From positions 1-23,890 of the IMG/VR virus record IMGVR_UViG_3300005664_000087: a stretch of 23,890 nt of DNA. The stretch is one strand, 5' to 3'. The DNA is from a virus. A model generated the notes under the pieces. The model was not told where the DNA came from and did no database searches. It worked only from the letters and a program-made list of their open reading frames with translations. The translations under genes were made by a program, and so were the position numbers. Below are positions 5,961 to 12,278 of this stretch, piece by piece (position 1 is the first letter of the stretch; each line of letters opens with the position of its first letter).

Positions 5961-6172
5961 GAACTTCTCTTTTTGAACATTTTGTCAATCTTGTTGAATC
6001 CGACCAATCCCAGAATGCCGGCAATCACTCCGCCGACCGCATAGGCCAGCCAGGGATACCACCACTCCATCGGATCGATAGAAAGAGCGTGATGGCTCTC
6101 AAGGAACACCATCGCGATCACTGCCTGCAGTAAAAGCCCGACCAGAGCGATCAGGGTTTTGAGCAGTCTCAT
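5957..6172 (-). CDS. Small protein with two membrane helices (71 aa)
   Basis: The start at 6172 (ATGA overlap with the exonuclease stop) gives 71 residues: MRLLKTLIALVGLLLQAVIA, a first membrane helix, then a short loop with a WWYPW patch, a second helix (YAVGGVIAGILGLVGF) and a Lys/Arg-rich tail (NKIDKMFKKRSS). By the positive-inside rule both ends are cytoplasmic. The frame is open to 6277, but that part would be inside the exonuclease gene. No function is recognised. An inner-membrane protein embedded among recombination genes could act in host takeover or exclusion, which is speculation. Confidence 0.65.
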   Translation of the reverse strand: MRLLKTLIALVGLLLQAVIAMVFLESHHALSIDPMEWWYPWLAYAVGGVIAGILGLVGFNKIDKMFKKRSS

Positions 6173-6972
6173 CCACGGCCCCACTTGAACCGCTCGGTAG
6201 ACAAGCAGCCTTCTTTGTAACCACGGTAAGCTGTAGTCGATGCCATGATCTGCAGCTGCATAGATACGTGCGACCATGCCTTCTCGATCGATTCAGTGTT
6301 GAACCAATACTTCGTGGTGAAGCGAGTGTCGAATCCATAGGGGTGTTTCATCTGCACCCGGAAGACAAACTTCCATGGCTTGCCGGGCGCCAGGATGTCC
6401 ATCGCCTTGCAGTACAAAGCGTTCTGCGTGTCGTAGCCTTTGTCCCATGCATCTTTTTCAAACTGCTCTGGGTCTATTTCTCGCATCAGTTTGTAATCGT
6501 AGATGATCCGGTTTTCAAAGTCTACCTCGTCCATGCGGATCTTCACGCGCACCGTCTTCTCGCCGAAGGGGAAGTCCACGATGCCAGTGACCTGCTTCTT
6601 TGTCTCCGAGTTAAACGGATAGCGTTCAAGCATACACTTGGCCCACTGCTCAACCTTTGGAAGATCCTGTGCGGCGATCGGTATTCTTTGCGCACCGATA
6701 CACCCGACGGCTTCTTTCGAGTCATACGTCTTCGTCGAGAAGGTGCAGATCTGAACCGCCTTCTGTGGCTCAAGCACCAGCACCTCGAATACCTTTCCCA
6801 TTTGGAAGGCCTGCGTCATGCTCTCGTCTTCTTCTGCTTCCAGATATTCGAGCTCGTACAGCGCTGGCAATTCTGCAAACTTCCGAACGGAGCTGTTTGA
6901 CGGAATTTTTAGCCCGTGATATTCTTCATCCGGCACATCGTAGAATATCCCGACTTCATCCCCGAGGCTCAT
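6169..6972 (-). CDS. PD-(D/E)XK exonuclease, RecE C-domain / DUF3799-like
   Basis: A 267-residue nuclease of the RecE/YqaJ type. Seen are the N-terminal signature MGKVFEVLVLEP (residues 58-69, the position of the GxxxH motif), the catalytic line KIRMDEVD (Asp148), YDYK (Asp159, Lys161) and GYDTQNALY (179-187), which matches the Q-x-x-x-Y motif of lambda-exonuclease-like enzymes. It would resect one strand from double-stranded ends and hand the other to the Erf-type annealing protein encoded just upstream; the two starts and stops overlap (ATGA). This is a standard phage recombination pair. Confidence 0.85.
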   Translation of the reverse strand: MSLGDEVGIFYDVPDEEYHGLKIPSNSSVRKFAELPALYELEYLEAEEDESMTQAFQMGKVFEVLVLEPQKAVQICTFSTKTYDSKEAVGCIGAQRIPIAAQDLPKVEQWAKCMLERYPFNSETKKQVTGIVDFPFGEKTVRVKIRMDEVDFENRIIYDYKLMREIDPEQFEKDAWDKGYDTQNALYCKAMDILAPGKPWKFVFRVQMKHPYGFDTRFTTKYWFNTESIEKAWSHVSMQLQIMASTTAYRGYKEGCLSTERFKWGRG

Positions 6973-7703
6973 TGGTTGCCCTCAATACCAGACATCATCT
7001 GCTCGGTGGTCTCGTACTTTCTGCGGAACTTGATCGCTGCCGCCATGGTGTTGATCCCTACAGCCTGCAGAGCGAGCTGAACTTCTTTTGTATTCAGTCC
7101 GAGCTCGTCGAACTCCGCTTTGATCTCAGCATTGGTTTTCTTCACTTCGCCAGGTTTACTCTGAGGAGCCTTGGCTGCCGGTCGCTTTTCTGGATCTGGC
7201 GTTGCCGCGCGCGGTGCCTTTGGTTGCCCACCCGAACCCGCATCGTCATCCTCGCCCTTCGCACTGAGGCACAGCAGCGTGAATATCGCATACCGCCGTT
7301 TGTAGGTCAGCTGCGCACCAAGGTCTTTGATATCCTTGGCCTCGTGCTCAAAGTAGCATGTCTCTTTGATCGACTCGCCGCTTTCGACATGCGTGACGGA
7401 CGCCTCGATGCCATGCACCTGCCTGACGACCTGCGAGGTTGCTACCTCAGTGCCGTCGGTTTTCTTTTGCGTCTCCGTCTTTACGATCGGATTGTAAACC
7501 GATGTTGTCATCAGCACCAGCCCGTTCTTTGAAAGCTTCGGCAACACATAATCGAGAACCGCAGCCAGATCGACGTAATCGTACTTTGTCCGCCGTCCAT
7601 CTTTGTTCGTGAAATCGACGCCGCTTGTTCTTTCGATCGATTCAATCTCACTTTGAAATTGTCGAAGCGCCTGCGAAAGCCCTCCGCTTTTTTGTTCACC
7701 CAT
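6969..7703 (-). CDS. erf: Erf-type single-strand annealing protein
   Basis: A 244-residue protein with ERF superfamily signatures: the N-terminal YDYVDLAAVLDYVLPKLSKN block (41-60) followed by GLVL, and DLGAQLTYKRRYAIFTLLCL (127-146) followed by the acidic EDDDAG. A Pro/Ala/Lys-rich linker (about 160-195) leads to a small C-terminal helical domain (about 197-244). Erf proteins bind and anneal single-stranded DNA during phage recombination or circularisation. The start is ATG 7703, preceded by AGGGTAAAG, the same signal as at the start of the DUF1351-like gene; the frame is open further to 7724. Confidence 0.9.
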   Translation of the reverse strand: MGEQKSGGLSQALRQFQSEIESIERTSGVDFTNKDGRRTKYDYVDLAAVLDYVLPKLSKNGLVLMTTSVYNPIVKTETQKKTDGTEVATSQVVRQVHGIEASVTHVESGESIKETCYFEHEAKDIKDLGAQLTYKRRYAIFTLLCLSAKGEDDDAGSGGQPKAPRAATPDPEKRPAAKAPQSKPGEVKKTNAEIKAEFDELGLNTKEVQLALQAVGINTMAAAIKFRRKYETTEQMMSGIEGNQ

Positions 7704-7771
7704 CTTTACCCTTCCTTGAGTCAATAGACTCGCACCGAGCGCGATAGCTCACGCGCGGTACACGTTACCGA

Positions 7772-8017
7772 CTATTTGAAATCCAGCACTTCAGTGTACG
7801 TCTGCACTGGTTCGCATTCAATCCCTTTTTGCACCTGCATCGAGTGAACATACCTGCCTGCGTGCGTGTCGGCGTTCAGCACGTTTAGGAACTTCACCTC
7901 GTCGCCGTTCGGCATGCGGATGTAGCCAAGCACCTTGTAACGCCACAGCTTTCCCATGATTTCACTTTCGAGTGTATTCCCGCGAGTGTATGGCTTGGCC
8001 GCGTACCTTGCTCTCAT
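7772..8017 (-). CDS. Small unknown protein (81 aa)
   Basis: An 81-residue frame whose ATG overlaps the stop of the ribbon-helix-helix gene (ATGA at 8014-8017). A second possible start, Met21 (MGKLWRYKVLGYIRMPNG), lacks a strong ribosome-binding site, so I keep the overlapping one. From residue 21 the sequence looks beta-rich (YKVLGYIR, DEVKFLNVL, QTYTEVLDF), possibly a small barrel. No family is recognised. Position between regulator and erf suggests early expression. Confidence 0.6.
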   Translation of the reverse strand: MRARYAAKPYTRGNTLESEIMGKLWRYKVLGYIRMPNGDEVKFLNVLNADTHAGRYVHSMQVQKGIECEPVQTYTEVLDFK

Positions 8018-8190
8018 GTTGTCATGCCGCGAACTTTGATCGCAGCAAGCTCCTTTTCGATTGCGCGCTCCACGAATGAAGAAATCTTCATCCCCACATC
8101 CCCGCAGGCCTTCTTTACCTTGTCGTGCAGCACCGTGCTGATCTTCACGTTGGCCGACTCGGTGCTTTCTTTTTTGCTTTTTTTCATCAT
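8014..8190 (-). CDS. Ribbon-helix-helix DNA-binding protein (58 aa)
   Basis: A 58-codon frame starting ATGATG at 8190. The sequence has the Arc/CopG pattern: a basic N-terminal tail (MMKKSKKES), a short beta strand (SANVKISTVL) that would enter the major groove as a dimer, helix A (HDKVKKACGDVG) and helix B (ISSFVERAIEKELAAIK). Such proteins repress or auto-regulate promoters by binding palindromes. It is the second gene after the promoter/operator block at 8414-8465, so it may bind the AAAAAAG-TAT-CTTTTTT dyad there and at 2002-2027; that link is inference. The start overlaps the stop of the zinc-ribbon gene. Confidence 0.8.
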   Translation of the reverse strand: MMKKSKKESTESANVKISTVLHDKVKKACGDVGMKISSFVERAIEKELAAIKVRGMTT

Positions 8191-8396
8191 TTACCCTCCA
8201 ATTTTTTATCTAAACGAATAACCTTTGCGCGTTTCGCCCTGCATGGTTTGCAGTACGATTGCGACCGATGCCGATCGTTAATCCCGCAGTCCGAGCAAAA
8301 CCCGTCAAATCGTCGGTAGGAATAGATCTCTCCATGGCCATACTCCCGCAGTCGCGCTTTTCGTGACTTTTCGTATGGAACGTTTCTTTTGCTCAT
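8187..8396 (-). CDS. Small zinc-ribbon protein (69 aa)
   Basis: A 69-residue, strongly basic protein with two CxxC pairs (Cys34, Cys37 and Cys49, Cys52, separated by 11 residues: FCSDCGIN and YCKPCRAKRA), which should bind one zinc ion. The first 30 residues are Lys/Arg/Tyr-rich. This resembles the short zinc-binding part of phage recombination endonuclease VII or HNH-type proteins but lacks a catalytic core, so nucleic-acid or protein binding is the safer guess. The start at 8396 follows GGAAGGG; the frame is open to 8555 but that is promoter DNA. It is the first gene of the early operon. Confidence 0.75.
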   Translation of the reverse strand: MSKRNVPYEKSRKARLREYGHGEIYSYRRFDGFCSDCGINDRHRSQSYCKPCRAKRAKVIRLDKKLEGK

Positions 8397-8413
8397 CTGA
8401 TTACCCTTCCACG

Positions 8414-8465
8414 TTAATATACGATCTGAACGGCTATTGAGGCCAAAAAAAGATACTTTTTTATC
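8414..8465 (-). promoter_or_regulatory. Promoter/operator block, copy B
   Basis: Second copy of the block at 1976-2027: the identical 26 bases (8440-8465 here, containing AAAAAAGTATCTTTTTT), again exactly 18 unconserved bases, again TATATTAA (8414-8421). The ATG of the zinc-ribbon gene follows 17 bases later, so a TATATT -10 box would give a leader of only about 10-12 bases, enough for the AAGGG site. It would drive the early operon down to the terminator at 4176-4206. Confidence 0.7.
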
Positions 8466-8596
8466 TAATAGGACACCGCGAGGGCAGATTTTGCCACAGG
8501 ACGGGCCAGTATAGTGTCGAGCTGGGATAGGGTAGGTCTTGGGGAAATATCGCAAACGGTGCCAAACCGTGCAGGCTGGCGACCGTCTGGAATGAG

Positions 8597-9034
8597 TTAC
8601 GGGAGGGGAATTGGTATTTTACTGAAGAACAGCTTCTTCACAACGAATCCAACGATCACGAGGAGCACGCCAGCGACGAACGCCCAGACAATCGCGCGGT
8701 ACACTTTCAGATCTGAAATCTGCGCATGTAGGCCGGCGATCTCGGCCGTCATGCGATCGATCGCGGCGCCTTGGCTCTCGACGGTCTTTTTTGTCTCCTG
8801 CGCCTTCTCGGTGATGCTCTGGGTTTTCTTTTGAACGGTAGACTTCACCGCTGGCGATGCCGTGGACTTTTGAACCGCATCGTCAATGTCTTCGGCATCC
8901 TCGGAAATGTCGTCGAGATTCTGCTCTGCCTTTGCCGTCTCGGCTTTTGTCGGAGCTGACTTACATGCTATCGGAGACGCGAAGCCAGCGCAAACCAGAA
9001 GAACGGCAAACAGCCAACGGATAGGATTAGGCAT
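8597..9034 (-). CDS. Candidate unimolecular spanin (u-spanin)
   Basis: A 145-residue protein with an N-terminal signal sequence (RWLFAVLLVCAGFASPIAC) ending in a possible lipobox with Cys24 as lipidation site, a hydrophilic, Lys/Glu/Thr-rich helical middle (about 35-110) and one C-terminal membrane helix (VYRAIVWAFVAGVLLVIVGFVV, given here as residues 111-132) followed by KK. This topology, outer-membrane lipid at one end and inner-membrane helix at the other, is that of T1 gp11, which fuses the two membranes in the last step of lysis; the length is similar. Pro at -3 of the lipobox is unusual. It overlaps the holin candidate by 8 bases and is the last gene of the late operon. Confidence 0.65.
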   Translation of the reverse strand: MPNPIRWLFAVLLVCAGFASPIACKSAPTKAETAKAEQNLDDISEDAEDIDDAVQKSTASPAVKSTVQKKTQSITEKAQETKKTVESQGAAIDRMTAEIAGLHAQISDLKVYRAIVWAFVAGVLLVIVGFVVKKLFFSKIPIPLP

Positions 9035-9392
9035 TTGGTGGCACCTTTGCTGTATCGGTAGGTGTTAACGGCCCGGACGGCGGAGGAGCATCTGGCTTTG
9101 ATTCTTTCGTCGCGGTTTTTTCTTCTGCGACGATCGACTCCATCGCTGTGTCGGGCATTTTGTTTTCTGCCTGCGCGATCGCGACCTTTGTCTTGAGATA
9201 AAAGCGAACCAGGTCGTGCAGATATGGATTCAGCACAATACCTATTACCAGCACGAATGGCCAGAACGGGACGTTCCATCCGCTGCCGGATACGTTTCCC
9301 GACTTGGGCTCTACAAATACTGCCAGAGCCACAGTTGAGGCCACGAGCAGAATGCTAAAGATCAGTAAGATTATTTTCATGGGCGACCACAC
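9027..9392 (-). CDS. Candidate holin (two membrane helices)
   Basis: A protein of about 120 residues. The first helix is MKIILLIFSILLVASTVALA, the second WPFVLVIGIVLNPYLHDLV, then a charged stretch (LKTKVAIAQAENK) and a Pro/Lys/Thr-rich tail. Two helices and a hydrophilic C-terminus next to a spanin and a possible endolysin suggest a holin, which would form lesions in the inner membrane. Holins have no reliable motif, so this rests on topology and place. Start is uncertain: GTG at 9392 has GAGG four bases upstream, ATG at 9380 starts right before the first helix. Confidence 0.5.
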   Translation of the reverse strand: MWSPMKIILLIFSILLVASTVALAVFVEPKSGNVSGSGWNVPFWPFVLVIGIVLNPYLHDLVRFYLKTKVAIAQAENKMPDTAMESIVAEEKTATKESKPDAPPPSGPLTPTDTAKVPPNA

Positions 9393-9422
9393 GCCCTCAG
9401 ATGTCCAACCGTCAACGCGTTT

Positions 9423-10067
9423 TTAAACGATGAAGTATCCGAACTTGTATGCCTTGCGTTGAGTCTTTGCCAGCGGCCCGTGGTCGATGATTGAATACTT
9501 CCTGTCGTCTCCGTCAAAGTGAAAGGTTCTTCGATCGGTCAGCCCAAAGTGCGTGTCTCCTTGGTAGCCAACGTCTTTGAGCAACACCAGCGTCTCTCCA
9601 TCGGTTCGGATAAATCCATGCGCCGCTTCGACGTGGTTCAAAAGATCAGGAGCGCCGAGGAACATCACCATCGGAACATTCTGGCGCATCAGTTCCAGCA
9701 TCCTATCTTCGTTTCCTTTTATGTATAGGGCATTGAACTTCTTTACGGAGATGCTGAGCGTCTTTGCGATGCTCTCATACGACCAGATGAATGCGTCCGT
9801 TTTTCTGATCGCGCCAGCCTTGATACACTCGAAGTATGCCGCTTCGATGTCGATGTCTTGCCCGGACATAGTTTCGAGAACGAGACATGTCGAGTAAAAC
9901 GCACAGGCGGCAGCAAAGGCTTTATCGTTATCCTTGTCCGTATCTGCATCAGTGATTTTTTTCAATGCGGACTGCTTGTCGTTATTCATTGGCATCGCCA
10001 CTATCTCGATAGCGTTCATCCGATCTGCGACAGCCTGAATCAATTCGTCGATTTTATTCTTCAGCAT
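9423..10067 (-). CDS. C39-like cysteine peptidase, possible endolysin
   Basis: A 214-residue protein (from ATG 10067; GTG 10088 and ATG 10073 are alternatives). The middle resembles C39-like papain-fold peptidases: FAAACAFYSTCLVLETMSGQ (51-70) as the Cys-bearing helix with Cys55 or Cys61, then ISVKKFNALYIKGNEDRMLE, then PMVMFLGAP and NHVEAAHGFIRTDGETLVLL (144-163) with His145/His150 and Asp165 in KDVG. No signal peptide is visible, so a holin would be required for export. Its place between membrane proteins in the lysis cluster suggests it cuts peptide bridges of the cell wall. Weak points are the uncertain catalytic Cys and lack of any other endolysin in view. Confidence 0.5.
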   Translation of the reverse strand: MLKNKIDELIQAVADRMNAIEIVAMPMNNDKQSALKKITDADTDKDNDKAFAAACAFYSTCLVLETMSGQDIDIEAAYFECIKAGAIRKTDAFIWSYESIAKTLSISVKKFNALYIKGNEDRMLELMRQNVPMVMFLGAPDLLNHVEAAHGFIRTDGETLVLLKDVGYQGDTHFGLTDRRTFHFDGDDRKYSIIDHGPLAKTQRKAYKFGYFIV

Positions 10068-10380
10068 GACCATTACCCCATCGGCCACGGATGTAGCCTT
10101 TCATTTCTGCGATGCTGTCCTTGATGTCGGAAAGCATCTTCTGCGTTTCAACACTGCGTTCGTCAGACTTTTTGCTGTGGTTATCGATACGGCGGTGAAC
10201 TTCCAGCAGCTCTGTTTCGTGCTCGTCTTTTTTGACCTGTTCAGATTTCAACTGTTCAACGTCCTTTGTGAGCGTCTCGAATGCCTGCTTGTTTCTGCCG
10301 TGCTGCACAAGAGCGGCGACGAGATAGACTCCACCGGATGTGGCGGAGCCTATCAGTGCTGCGATTATTTTTTCTTCCAT
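10054..10380 (-). CDS. Membrane-anchored coiled-coil protein (108 aa)
   Basis: A 108-residue protein with one N-terminal hydrophobic helix (IIAALIGSATSGGVYLVAALV, residues 5-25) and then a long charged heptad-like stretch (about 28-95, many Lys/Glu). Small phage proteins of this shape occur beside lysis genes as holin partners, but the shape alone is not diagnostic. The ATG overlaps the stop of the fibre gene (TAATG) and its end overlaps the peptidase gene by 14 bases. Function is not established. Confidence 0.55.
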   Translation of the reverse strand: MEEKIIAALIGSATSGGVYLVAALVQHGRNKQAFETLTKDVEQLKSEQVKKDEHETELLEVHRRIDNHSKKSDERSVETQKMLSDIKDSIAEMKGYIRGRWGNGHAEE

Positions 10381-10976
10381 TATGCTATTTTTTGAATTAC
10401 TAATCGGCTGTAAACTTCCCCAACGCCGCGACTTGACGCGCGCCCGAAATCGTTTGCCCCGTAATTCGTGGATGCATTTGCCTGAAGCTCAAAAGTTTTT
10501 GCCCCCGCAATAGTGACCGGCTCCGTAAAACCAGTCGAGGGTAAGTTAGCAGTCGTCCCTCCGAATAAAGTTGTTCCTAAATAAGAAATTGAATCCGCCG
10601 TGTTACGCAGTCGGCTTTGCACTTCATCAACTTGGTACGTTAGTGATGCCCATTCAAAACGGTACGTGCCTGCGGGTAACGTAATGACGTTAGATGATAA
10701 ACTTGTGACGATGCTGTCGGGGTCAGAGACAATCGTATTGAGCGGGTTTTTTACCCATGACCCTGACGCGCCGAGCGCACCGCCGCCCGTACCGCTCGTC
10801 TGTCGGTTTTCTATAATTGCTGTTTTGATGCCTGATGCTTCCAGTGTTTCAACGCGAGCATCAAGGTCGTTGTCGTTTGCATACAGCTGATTGAACTCAG
10901 TGTCGAAAAACGTTCCATTTGCAGATGTTCCTAAGTCCCATGTGCGCGACTTTGCTGGATTTGGTATTGTTGCCAT
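10380..10976 (-). CDS. Short tail fibre / receptor-binding protein
   Basis: A 198-residue protein. The N-terminal 50 residues (SRTWDLGTSANGTFFDTEFN, then LYANDNDLDARVETLEASG) look like a virion-attachment segment with a short coiled-coil trimerisation stretch. From about residue 55 on it is beta-rich and Ser/Thr/Gly-rich, ending VYSRLVIQKIA, compatible with a C1q/TNF-like jelly-roll head. It follows the baseplate genes, where fibres normally lie, and has AGGAG seven to eight bases before ATG 10976. Its small size suggests a short fibre or tip. Receptor is unknown. Confidence 0.65.
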   Translation of the reverse strand: MATIPNPAKSRTWDLGTSANGTFFDTEFNQLYANDNDLDARVETLEASGIKTAIIENRQTSGTGGGALGASGSWVKNPLNTIVSDPDSIVTSLSSNVITLPAGTYRFEWASLTYQVDEVQSRLRNTADSISYLGTTLFGGTTANLPSTGFTEPVTIAGAKTFELQANASTNYGANDFGRASSRGVGEVYSRLVIQKIA

Positions 10977-10978
10977 TG

Positions 10979-11677
10979 TTATTCTCCTGACGCTGCCAGA
11001 GACAGCAGTAAATTCATCTTCTCTTCAACGTAGTCGGGCATCGTGATTCTGCCTTCTCCGTAAAGCTGCTTAATAAGCCGAGTGTCGTTCACATGGTTGT
11101 GCGCATCTTTTTGCACCCGCATGAAGTCCATGTCCTTTTTTACCGGGTCGACATAGCCTGTCACGTACTCACCATAATTTCCCTTGCCAGGGATATCGAT
11201 CTCTTTCATCGTTGGGCCGCGTGATGTGTTGAAATCAAATCCGGTGATGCATAGTTCTTTGACCGGAGCCTTTAAGATATCGAGGATGGCAATGGTGCCC
11301 ATAAGCGCCAGAGAGTCAAAAAAGATCCTGTTGATGAAGTCCGCTTCAAGAACATGCACGTCGAAATGTGCACTCAGTGGCCGGATTAGGTTCTCGAGAT
11401 TAATCCGCGCGCGCACGAACTTCAAACCTCGAGACTTCATGTTGTGGATCGGTGGCGATGGCAGGTTTCTGCAGAACGTGGCGTTCATATACAGCACGTC
11501 GCACCGGCGTCCATAGTCAGCGAAATATTCCAGACTATCGATCAGGATGGCCGGCCCTGTCTTCACGACAACGTCAAAGGCATCGATCTCTTTTCCGGTG
11601 CCACGGCCGACAAGTATTGGCGCAGGCCCGACGACCACCACCCGCTTTCCGGCGAGGTATTCGTGGAACTTACTCAT
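10979..11677 (-). CDS. GT29-like (sialyltransferase-fold) glycosyltransferase
   Basis: A 232-residue protein. The N-terminus KRVVVVGPAPILVGRGTGKE followed by IDAFDVVVKTG (11-41) matches the L-motif of GT29 sialyltransferases (VVG, then G-x-x-ID-x-x-D-x-V-x-x). SLALMGTIAILDILKAPVKE with ITGFDF (122-149) matches the S-motif, and HNHVNDTRLIKQL (193-205) has the His expected in the last motif. The donor may be a CMP-sugar, but neither donor nor acceptor can be read from sequence. No signal or membrane anchor is seen. It overlaps the tail gene upstream by 8 bases and sits just before the fibre gene, so it should be made late; modifying host surface sugar or a virion protein are both possible. Confidence 0.7.
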   Translation of the reverse strand: MSKFHEYLAGKRVVVVGPAPILVGRGTGKEIDAFDVVVKTGPAILIDSLEYFADYGRRCDVLYMNATFCRNLPSPPIHNMKSRGLKFVRARINLENLIRPLSAHFDVHVLEADFINRIFFDSLALMGTIAILDILKAPVKELCITGFDFNTSRGPTMKEIDIPGKGNYGEYVTGYVDPVKKDMDFMRVQKDAHNHVNDTRLIKQLYGEGRITMPDYVEEKMNLLLSLAASGE

Positions 11678-12278
11678 TCAAAACACCCTTGATCCCGCCA
11701 GCCTTCAGAACAGGAAGCACACGAGTGATTGCCGCTTCTTCTTCAGCCGTCAGTCCATCTGCCTGTATGTAGAACCCGCGATACTGCGACAGCGGCACGC
11801 CAGAAAGATCGTATGAACCATCCAGAAGAATAGTCCCGTCGAGAAATATACCGATGGCGATGCTGGACAGCGTCCATGAATTATCAAGGTTTCGTGTGCC
11901 GTCTAAAAAGTAAGTCGTCTCTGGTGACCATAGCTCAACGAGGTGCGGCGTTGCTGATGGCACATAAAGCTTCAGCCAGTTCAGGATGGTATTCACGGAA
12001 TTACCACCGGCACCACCGGCACGCTTTGCGTTGATCAGAATTCTCATCTCCTGATCGGTGAGCCCGTTTCTCAAAACGCCATAGTTCCTGCCGAGCCTGT
12101 CCAGATTGATGCCTGTCGCGTTGTCGATGTCTGTCAGATCCAGAACACCCTGCAGCGCATCCAATGCGTCCTGCATGGCCTCGGCAATGACCTCAAGGAT
12201 CTTTACGTTGTTTGAAGTCGCAGATTTGTCGTAGAAATCTGGCAGCTTCGCGATCAGGCTTTCTGCGGTTACTTCCAT
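11670..12278 (-). CDS. Baseplate wedge protein, gpI / Mu gp48-like
   Basis: A 202-residue protein following the gpJ homologue. The N-terminal part (ESLIAKLPDFYDKSATSNN, ILEVIAEAMQDALDALQGVL, IDNATGINLDRLGRNYGVLR, here in pieces) is typical of P2 gpI/Mu gp48/DUF2612 proteins, which link the baseplate wedges and attach fibres. Residues 121-170 contain repeats of the type TTYFLDGTRNLDNSW / GIFLDGTILLDGSYDL, probably beta hairpins at the fibre-attachment end. The start ATG 12278 overlaps the upstream stop (TAATG). Confidence 0.8.
   Translation of the reverse strand: MEVTAESLIAKLPDFYDKSATSNNVKILEVIAEAMQDALDALQGVLDLTDIDNATGINLDRLGRNYGVLRNGLTDQEMRILINAKRAGGAGGNSVNTILNWLKLYVPSATPHLVELWSPETTYFLDGTRNLDNSWTLSSIAIGIFLDGTILLDGSYDLSGVPLSQYRGFYIQADGLTAEEEAAITRVLPVLKAGGIKGVLNE

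Noticed and set aside
8466-8596. Terminator or gene between the late operon end and the early promoter block
   Set aside because: Only a weak 5-bp hairpin (ACGGT/ACCGT at 8556-8570) without a T-run is seen and no frame with a start signal; I cannot support any feature here, so late transcripts may read on into the early operon.
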